Part shown: piece by piece, positions 1-8,327 of the stretch
Position numbering within the stretch: the first letter of the stretch is position 1
Layout of the letters: every line of letters starts with the position of its first letter
Assembly: GCA_002339265.1 (NCBI GenBank)
Contig: DDKG01000235.1
Location: 1-8,327 of the forward strand
DNA: 8,327 nt
Reading direction: 5' to 3'
Origin: Massilia sp. UBA2604
GTDB taxonomy: Bacteria > Pseudomonadota > Gammaproteobacteria > Burkholderiales > Burkholderiaceae_D
The notes under the pieces: model-generated
The model's database searches: none
What the model saw: only the letters and a program-made list of their open reading frames with translations
What the model was told of the DNA's origin: nothing
Position numbers and translations under genes: made by a program

Positions 1-284
1 GGCTCGTAGGGCGCCGAGAACAGCTCGCCCGTGTCTTCGTCCTTCACGTAGAAGAAGCGGCCCGGATGGTGGGCGTAGTAGTGCTGCTCCGGCTGCATGA
101 AGGACTTGGCCTGCATGTTCGGCGCGTGCGAATACTTGCTCGGCTCCGGCTGCATGAACTGGGCGGTGGCGTAGCCGCGGCAGGTCGACTGGATCATCAT
201 CCTGCGGTTCCACAGGAAGCCGCCGGCCTGCGGCATCGCGGTGGGGCTGGTCAGCACATAGCGGTCGTCTTGCGGGTGCAGCAT
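1..284 (-). CDS. GH94-like glycoside phosphorylase, N-terminal part (cut by window edge)
   Basis: This reading frame starts at an ATG at 284 and runs open off the left edge, giving 94 codons of the N-terminus. A good ribosome-binding sequence (CTGGAGAC, 292-299 on the minus strand) lies 8 bases before the ATG, inside the 20-bp gap after the transporter gene, so the two are almost certainly co-transcribed. The visible protein begins [20 protein letters not shown] and has an aromatic, Met/Gln/Pro-rich section followed by [17 protein letters not shown]. This resembles the N-terminal beta-sandwich region of GH94 (old glycosyltransferase 36) proteins labelled NdvB-like, some of which are cellobiose or cellobionic acid phosphorylases. 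There is no signal peptide, which fits a cytoplasmic enzyme acting on an imported disaccharide by phosphorolysis. The catalytic Asp lies outside the window, so the exact substrate cannot be read here. Family assignment is from recognition of the sequence style; the cellobionic acid option is inference. Confidence 0.66.
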   Translation of the reverse strand, partial: MLHPQDDRYVLTSPTAMPQAGGFLWNRRMMIQSTCRGYATAQFMQPEPSKYSHAPNMQAKSFMQPEQHYYAHHPGRFFYVKDEDTGELFSAPYE

Positions 285-304
285 GGATCGGGTCTCCAGT
301 GTTT

Positions 305-1681
305 TTAAGGCGCCGCCTTGCGCGCCGCCAGATCGAGCTGGATGCGCGCCAGCAGCTTGGCGTCGAGGTTATAGAAGCACATGACCAGCACCGCCAGCAG
401 GGCAAACGAGGCCGGCACGAAGGACATCAGCCACACGATGCCGGCTTGCGAACCGGTGGTTTGCGCCGCATTCGGCACGTAGCCCAGGGCGGTGAAGACG
501 GCGCCGATCACGCTCACCGCGACCGCAGTGCCGAGCTTTTGCGAGAAGGTGGCGGCGGCGAAGGTCATGGCGGTGGCGCGGCGGCCGGTGGTCCATTCGT
601 TGTAGTCGGCGGTGTCGGCATACATCGAGAACGCCAGCGGCGACTTGGGACCGAGCACGAAGCCGGTGGCGGCCTGTAGCACGAACATCAGGTCGATGCG
701 GTCTTGCGGGATCAGGAAGAAGGCGGCCGAGAACAGGGCAGTCGCGCTCATCAGCACGATCATGAGCAGCTTCTTGTCGACGAAGCGCGTCATGAGCGGC
801 GTGCAGGCCGCGCCGATGGCGGCGAAGATCATATAGGTCGGCACGAAGCTCGCCATCAGCTCGGGGCGTTCGACCACGTACTTGAAGTAGTAGGCCGAGG
901 TGGTGGTGCGCAGGGTGATGGTCACCATGATCACCAGGGCCAGCACGAACAGCACGACCCAGGGGCGGTTGGCGGCCAGGTCGCGGATGTCGCGCCACAC
1001 GTCGCTCTTCTGGCCCGGCGGCGGCGCGATCCGCTCGCGGGTGTTGGCGAAGGTGATCAGGAACATCAGCGCGGCGGCGACGCTCCAGGCCACCATGGTC
1101 AGCTGCCAGCCTCGTTCATCGTCGCCGCCGCCCAGCCACCCCACCATGGCCGGCGTGGCGGCCGTCACCAGGGTAGAACCGGCGAAGGCGAAGATGAAAC
1201 GCAGGCCGTTGATGGTCGAGCGCTCCTGCGGGTCGGCCGACATCACGCCGGACAGCGCGTTATAGGGGATGTTGACGCAGGTGTAGAACACCATCATCGC
1301 CAGGTAGGTGGCGTAGGCCCAGATGAGTTTTCCGTCGGCGTCGAGGTCGGGCGTGGTGTAGGTGAGCACGGCGGCGGCGCCGAGCGGGATCGACATCCAG
1401 ACCAGGTAGGGACGGAACTTGCCGAAGCGGGTGCTGGTGCGGTCGGCTGCGGCGCCGATCAGCGGGTCGGTGAAGGCGTTGATCAGCTTGATCGAGGCGA
1501 GCAGGGTGGCGGCCTGGGCCGCCGAGATGCCGAAGGTGTCGGTGTAGAAGATCAGCAGGAAGGTCGCGATATTGGCCCAATAAAAATTGAAGCCCATATC
1601 GGCCACGCCATAGCTGAGCTTTTCGCGCCAGCCGAGGGGGGCGTTCGCTGCTGCAGGTGTCTCGGGCCCGCGCTTGAACAT
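305..1681 (-). CDS. GPH-family (MelB-like) sugar:cation symporter
   Basis: A 458-residue inner-membrane transporter of the glycoside-pentoside-hexuronide:cation symporter family (MFS fold), of usual length. About twelve hydrophobic segments are visible, starting near residue 26 and ending near 437, with a hydrophilic central loop at about 214-240. Family hallmarks are [14 protein letters not shown] (22-35), FYTDTFG (45-51), [20 protein letters not shown] (72-91), NIPYNALSG (137-145) and [14 protein letters not shown] (355-368). In alignment with MelB as I recall it, the cation-site Asp59 is kept (D72), while Asp55, and the sugar-site residues Asp19 and Asp124, are Asn (N68, N32, N137), so the substrate is probably not melibiose and the coupling ion may be H+. 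The ATG at 1681 follows TCTGGAGAC with good spacing. It is the first gene of a unit with the GH94-like enzyme 20 bp downstream, which suggests it imports that enzyme's substrate. A LacI-type operator overlaps its promoter. Confidence 0.9.
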   Translation of the reverse strand: MFKRGPETPAAANAPLGWREKLSYGVADMGFNFYWANIATFLLIFYTDTFGISAAQAATLLASIKLINAFTDPLIGAAADRTSTRFGKFRPYLVWMSIPLGAAAVLTYTTPDLDADGKLIWAYATYLAMMVFYTCVNIPYNALSGVMSADPQERSTINGLRFIFAFAGSTLVTAATPAMVGWLGGGDDERGWQLTMVAWSVAAALMFLITFANTRERIAPPPGQKSDVWRDIRDLAANRPWVVLFVLALVIMVTITLRTTTSAYYFKYVVERPELMASFVPTYMIFAAIGAACTPLMTRFVDKKLLMIVLMSATALFSAAFFLIPQDRIDLMFVLQAATGFVLGPKSPLAFSMYADTADYNEWTTGRRATAMTFAAATFSQKLGTAVAVSVIGAVFTALGYVPNAAQTTGSQAGIVWLMSFVPASFALLAVLVMCFYNLDAKLLARIQLDLAARKAAP

Positions 1682-1702
1682 GCTTGTCTCCAGATTATGT
1701 AT

Positions 1703-1731
1703 ATTATGTGAGCGCTAACATCTGCTGTAAG
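1703..1731 (-). promoter_or_regulatory. Candidate sigma-70 promoter of the transporter-phosphorylase unit
   Basis: On the minus strand, CTTACA (1731-1726, 4 of 6 to TTGACA) is followed after exactly 17 bases by CATAAT (1708-1703, 5 of 6 to TATAAT). The -10 box ends 21 bases before the ATG at 1681, so the leader would be short but includes the ribosome-binding sequence. The palindrome at 1706-1721 fills most of the spacer and touches the -10 box, which is a classic repression geometry. This was read by eye; no start site has been mapped. Confidence 0.55.
1706..1721. promoter_or_regulatory. LacI-family-type operator palindrome
   Basis: ATGTGAGCGCTAACAT is a 16-bp inverted repeat with seven of eight base pairs symmetric about a central GC (AGCGCT core). 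The TGTxAGCGCTxACA pattern, with the central CpG, is the typical binding site of LacI/GalR-family sugar repressors. It lies inside the promoter of the sugar transporter unit, so repression released by the imported sugar or a derivative is the simplest reading. It is also 65 bp upstream of the divergent lipoprotein gene and could touch that gene too. No regulator gene is in the window. Confidence 0.72.
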
Positions 1732-1776
1732 TATGCCGTCGAGTAGACTGTATGTCAAATACCGATTCAAGAAGCC

Positions 1777-1783
1777 GAGGTGA
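1777..1783 (+). promoter_or_regulatory. Strong ribosome-binding site that selects a TTG start
   Basis: GAGGTGA at 1777-1783 matches the 3' end of 16S rRNA over seven bases, with its GAGG core 6 bases before TTG at 1787. No ATG or GTG in this frame gives a complete signal peptide, so this site is the main argument for the TTG start of the lipoprotein gene. Confidence 0.7.
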
Positions 1784-1786
1784 TCC

Positions 1787-2257
1787 TTGCTACGCCCTGT
1801 AAGCCATCCATTTTTCGCTGTCGCACTGTCTGCCCTGACGTTGGTCATGGCTGCCGGCTGCAGCAGTGACGCCAACGTGAGTGGTGCGATCGGCAAGCTG
1901 ATCGATGAAGGCAAGTCGGAGACCATTCGCCTGGCCGATGCGACGCGATTCGACTGGGATCAGGTTTATCTGTTCGACCCATATGCGGCGCGACGGGACG
2001 TATGTGCGACGCTGCGTATCCAGGAAGAACAGTGCAAACGCCAGATTCCTTTCGAGTCGCAGGACGACGGCGACATGTCGATTGCGTTCCTGGCGAACGG
2101 CCGCCTGGTGCATTATGCGCGGCACTCGCGCGCCAACGGGGATTTCACGCCGGTGCCGGCGCAGCAGCCCATCTCCCGGGACCGTGCGGTGTTCCGCAAG
2201 CTGAGTAAAGGGGATGCGCAGGGAGGACTGGCGCGGAGCAGGCTCGTACTCGAATGA
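1787..2257 (+). CDS. Small lipoprotein of unknown function
   Basis: A 156-residue protein starting at TTG, supported by a strong ribosome-binding site. Residues 1-25 form a lipoprotein signal: a short basic start, hydrophobic FFAVALSALTLVMAAG, and a lipobox ending at C25 (VMAAGC). Ser at +2 argues for outer-membrane rather than inner-membrane retention by the E. coli rule. The mature part of about 132 residues has an aromatic, acidic stretch RFDWDQVYLFDPY (54-66), two cysteines at 73 and 83 that could form a disulfide in the periplasm, and a predicted beta-rich section DGDMSIAFLANGRLVHYARH (94-113). I do not recognise a named family and assign no function. It is divergent from the transporter and convergent with the chemoreceptor, so it appears to be its own transcription unit; I could not pick a convincing promoter in 1722-1776. 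Confidence 0.82.
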   Translation: MLRPVSHPFFAVALSALTLVMAAGCSSDANVSGAIGKLIDEGKSETIRLADATRFDWDQVYLFDPYAARRDVCATLRIQEEQCKRQIPFESQDDGDMSIAFLANGRLVHYARHSRANGDFTPVPAQQPISRDRAVFRKLSKGDAQGGLARSRLVLE

Positions 2258-2296
2258 TTCGCTGCCGCCGTTGCGCTGCAAGTCCACGCCAATGAA

Positions 2297-2331
2297 AAAG
2301 CCGCCGTGACCCGAAAGGTGACGGCGGCTTT
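2297..2331. terminator. Bidirectional hairpin terminator between convergent genes
   Basis: AAAGCCGCCGT (2297-2307) pairs perfectly with ACGGCGGCTTT (2321-2331), an 11-bp stem that can be extended inside by ACC/GGT (2309-2311 with 2317-2319). The stem is flanked by an A-run on the left (2295-2299) and TTT on the right. Read on the minus strand the stem ends in five U's, so it is strongest as the terminator of the chemoreceptor gene ending at 2351. On the plus strand it can also end the lipoprotein transcript, which stops at 2257. Confidence 0.88.
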
Positions 2332-2350
2332 GTTCAGCTACGACTGAAGC

Positions 2351-4105
2351 TTAGAACTCTTCCCACTCCGACTCATCGACCTTGGCTGGCTTGCCAACCG
2401 TCTTCGCGGCTGCCGGCTTGGCTGCCGGCTTGGCTGCGGGCGCCGGCCTGGCTGCAGGCGCAGGCTTGACCGCAGCGCGCGCTGCAGGCTTTTCCAGCGC
2501 CGGCCGTGCCGGTGGGCGCTTCACAGGCGTGACAGGAGCAGCCGGGGTCACATGTCGCGCATCGAGCTTGAACACATCCACCACCTGCGCCAGGCGCTGC
2601 GCCTGATCCTGCAGCGCCGCGGTAGCGGCGGTGGCTTCCTCGACCAGCGCCGCATTCTGCTGGGTCGCATTGTCCATCTGGCCCATGGCCTGGTTGACCT
2701 GGTCGATGCCGGTGATCTGTTCCTGGCTCGCCGACGAGATCTCGCCCATGATGTCGGTCACGCGCTGGATCGAATCGACCACTTCGCGCATCGTCGCGCC
2801 GGTGTGGTCGACCAGCTTGGTGCCGGTGTCGACCTTCTCGACCGAATCGCCGATCAGTTGCTTGATCTCTTTCGCGGCGGCGGCCGAGCGCTGGGCCAGC
2901 GTGCGCACCTCGGAGGCCACGACCGCGAAGCCGCGGCCCTGTTCGCCGGCGCGCGCCGCTTCGACGGCCGCGTTCAGCGCCAGGATATTGGTCTGGAAGG
3001 CGATGCCGTCGATGACCGAAATGATGTCGACGATCTTGCGCGACGAATCGTTGATCGAGCCCATGGTGGCGACCACCTGGTCGACCGCCTGGCCGGCCTG
3101 GGTGGCGACGCTCGAGGCGGCGATCGCCAGCTGGTTGGCCTGGCGTGCGTTGTCTGCGTTCTGGCGCACGGTGCCGGTCAGTTCTTCCATCGAGGCGGCG
3201 GTTTCTTCCAGCGCCGCGGCCTGCTGTTCGGTGCGGCTCGACAGGTCGAAGCTGCCGGCCGCGATTTCGCTCGACGCGCCGCTGATGGTCTGGGTGCCGC
3301 TGCGCACTTCGTCGACGATCTTCGACAGCGAGGTATTCATATGGCCCAGCGCGCGCAGCAGGGCGCCGGTTTCATCAAGGGCCTTGCTGTCGATCGCGAC
3401 CGTCAGGTCGCCGGCCGCCACTTGTTCTGCGGCGTGCACCGCCTGGCGCAGCGGGCGGGTGATCGAGCGGGTCAGCAGCCAGGCGAACACGCCGCCCAGC
3501 AGCAGGGCGCCGGCGGCCAGCGAGCCGATCACGAAGTTGCCGCGGCTGGCGGTATTGGCGATCAGCTCGGCACTGGCGGCGATGCGCTTGTGCTGCAGGT
3601 CGACCAGTTCCTTCACGCGCTCCTGGTAGGCCTTGGCGGCCGGATTGAACTGCTGGGTCAGGATCTGTTCCGCCAGTTCGACGTTGCCCTCGGCCTTGGC
3701 CTTGACCGCGCCGTCGCGCGCCTTGCTGTAGGCGGTGCGGTGTTCCATCACCGACTTGAACAGGGCGGTCTCGTCGTCGCCGCTGATCAGTGGCTCGATC
3801 TGCTTGACCAGGTCGGCCGACAGCTTGCCGGTGGCGGCCGAGTCTTCCTTGAAGAATTCGGTCAGCGACGGGTCGCTGCTCTTGACGATCGCGGCGGTAC
3901 GGCGCACGGCGGCGAAGATCTGCGTGTACCACTCGGCGATCATGCGCTCCTTCGCCAGCGGTTCTGCCAGAATCGACGACGTCTCGTGGGCGACCTGGTT
4001 CAGGCGCCAGACGCCGACGGTGGCGATGATGACGGTCATCAGTAGCGTCAGCGCAAAGCCGGCGGCGAGGCGCGTACCGATGTTGAGTTTGATGAAATTG
4101 CCCAT
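2351..4105 (-). CDS. Methyl-accepting chemotaxis protein with CheR-docking tail
   Basis: A complete 584-residue transmembrane chemoreceptor. The N-terminus has TM1 at about 11-33, a periplasmic helical sensor of about 155 residues that looks like a four-helix-bundle (4HB_MCP) ligand domain, and TM2 at about 191-212. A HAMP linker follows (about 213-265, starting at [11 protein letters not shown]). The cytoplasmic coiled coil runs from about 266 to 513, with a methylation helix [16 protein letters not shown] (294-309), the conserved tip [20 protein letters not shown] (370-389), which contacts CheA and CheW, and a second methylation helix near 484-494. Residues 514-576 are a flexible Ala/Pro/Lys linker, and the protein ends in EWEEF, matching the NWETF-type pentapeptide that tethers CheR/CheB. 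The ligand cannot be told from sequence. The ATG at 4105 has no clear ribosome-binding sequence, only an A-rich leader, but no other in-frame start fits TM1. It is a single-gene unit ended by the hairpin at 2297-2331. Confidence 0.95.
   Translation of the reverse strand: MGNFIKLNIGTRLAAGFALTLLMTVIIATVGVWRLNQVAHETSSILAEPLAKERMIAEWYTQIFAAVRRTAAIVKSSDPSLTEFFKEDSAATGKLSADLVKQIEPLISGDDETALFKSVMEHRTAYSKARDGAVKAKAEGNVELAEQILTQQFNPAAKAYQERVKELVDLQHKRIAASAELIANTASRGNFVIGSLAAGALLLGGVFAWLLTRSITRPLRQAVHAAEQVAAGDLTVAIDSKALDETGALLRALGHMNTSLSKIVDEVRSGTQTISGASSEIAAGSFDLSSRTEQQAAALEETAASMEELTGTVRQNADNARQANQLAIAASSVATQAGQAVDQVVATMGSINDSSRKIVDIISVIDGIAFQTNILALNAAVEAARAGEQGRGFAVVASEVRTLAQRSAAAAKEIKQLIGDSVEKVDTGTKLVDHTGATMREVVDSIQRVTDIMGEISSASQEQITGIDQVNQAMGQMDNATQQNAALVEEATAATAALQDQAQRLAQVVDVFKLDARHVTPAAPVTPVKRPPARPALEKPAARAAVKPAPAARPAPAAKPAAKPAAAKTVGKPAKVDESEWEEF
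2414..2485 (-). repeat. Low-complexity Ala/Pro/Lys repeat in the chemoreceptor linker
   Basis: This DNA encodes residues 541-564 of the chemoreceptor, a run of PAAK/PAAR-like units. At DNA level GGCTGCCGGCTT occurs twice back to back (2409-2432), with degenerate copies to the right. It forms part of the flexible arm carrying the terminal EWEEF peptide. Such tracts vary in length between strains by slippage; that it does so here is inference. Confidence 0.7.
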
Positions 4106-4138
4106 GTTTTATGTAATTGAAGTAGGGGGTTTTCCGCC

Positions 4139-4164
4139 GGATTGGCGGTATCCTTGCGGCTTTA
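4139..4164 (-). promoter_or_regulatory. Weak candidate flagellar (sigma-28) promoter of the chemoreceptor
   Basis: On the minus strand TAAAGCCG (4164-4157) is followed after 10 bases by GCCAATCC (4146-4139). The FliA consensus is TAAAGTTT, 11 bases, GCCGATAA, so the -35 start (TAAAG) and the GCC-AT of the -10 box agree, while the spacing is one base short and the -10 end differs. It lies 34 bases before the ATG. Chemoreceptor genes are often FliA-dependent, which is the reason to list it; the match alone is not convincing. Confidence 0.28.
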
Positions 4165-4319
4165 TTGTGCTTATGGCACCAGAACTGTATTTGCGTCTGT
4201 TGTCGGCAAAATATTGTCTCTTCCGACCGGTTACAATTATTGCCCAACCGAAACGAAAATGCACCCAGAATAGTCGGTTTGTGATCAAGCGGCGACAGTC
4301 CGTCGGGAGGTGTTGCCGG

Positions 4320-6936
<2,617 letters not shown>

Positions 6937-6947
6937 CAGCGCATCCT

Positions 6948-6974
6948 GGAGGCGTCCTGCGGCAAGACGCCTTC
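6948..6974 (+). promoter_or_regulatory. Hairpin in the kdsA-eno spacer
   Basis: GGAGGCGTC (6948-6956) pairs with GACGCCTTC (6966-6974), nine base pairs including one G-U, around a 9-base loop. It sits 12 bases after the kdsA stop. The following bases (GCCTGATTTCCCC) lack a clean U-run, so full termination is unlikely. A role in mRNA processing or in setting eno level relative to pyrG-kdsA is possible. I see no clear separate eno promoter in this 71-bp spacer. Confidence 0.5.
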
Positions 6975-6980
6975 GCCTGA

Positions 6981-8294
<1,314 letters not shown>

Positions 8295-8327
8295 TCCACC
8301 TGGCCGGCGGGCGGGGAGGGCGCTTGC

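Noticed and set aside
2552..4045. Open frame of 497 codons on the plus strand, opposite the chemoreceptor gene
   Set aside because: Its composition (His, Arg, Gly, Asp-rich) is what high-GC coding DNA gives when read antisense. It has no ribosome-binding site or family motif, and the opposite strand encodes an unmistakable chemoreceptor.
4134..4148. CCGCC/GGCGG hairpin as a terminator
   Set aside because: Only five base pairs, no U-run in the right place on either strand, and it lies in a divergent promoter region where no transcript ends.
6948..6974. kdsA-eno hairpin as an intrinsic terminator
   Set aside because: The bases after the stem do not form a U-tract, and eno has no clear promoter of its own in the spacer, so complete termination here is unlikely.

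Overview
The window reads as a chromosomal segment of a GC-rich beta-proteobacterium. The strongest evidence is the gene order pyrG-kdsA-eno on the plus strand, an arrangement typical of Burkholderiales and relatives (normally followed by ftsB, just beyond the right edge here). A KDO-8-phosphate synthase shows a Gram-negative envelope with lipopolysaccharide. A chemoreceptor ending in a CheR-docking pentapeptide, and a sugar transporter paired with a GH94-like phosphorylase, would suit an Oxalobacteraceae (Massilia-like) soil or plant-associated organism. That genus-level guess is inference.

Layout, left to right. Positions 1-1681, minus strand: a sugar-utilisation unit with a GPH-family sugar:cation symporter first and a GH94-type glycoside phosphorylase second (only its N-terminal 94 codons are inside the window). 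Their promoter has a LacI-family-type operator lying in its spacer. Positions 1787-2257, plus: a small lipoprotein of unknown function starting at TTG. Positions 2297-2331: a bidirectional hairpin terminator between the lipoprotein gene and a convergent chemoreceptor gene. Positions 2351-4105, minus: a full-length methyl-accepting chemotaxis protein. Positions 4106-4396: an AT-richer divergent regulatory region with the pyrG promoter, a perfect 12-bp palindrome and a small leader hairpin. Positions 4397-8294, plus: pyrG (CTP synthase), kdsA (KDO-8-P synthase) and eno (enolase). pyrG and kdsA overlap by 4 bp; kdsA and eno are separated by 71 bp containing a hairpin.

How the genes fit together. 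The left unit would import a disaccharide or related beta-glucoside with a cation and cleave it by phosphorolysis in the cytoplasm, induced when its ligand releases a LacI-type repressor. The right operon joins CTP supply, KDO synthesis (CTP is needed to activate KDO as CMP-KDO) and enolase, which makes the phosphoenolpyruvate that KdsA consumes. The three products therefore serve one metabolic node feeding LPS synthesis.

I found no mobile element, tRNA, rRNA, CRISPR array or clearly novel system. The most worthwhile observations are the operator placement, polar substitutions in the transporter's cation/sugar sites, the metal-dependent type of KdsA, and the unusual pyrG leader.
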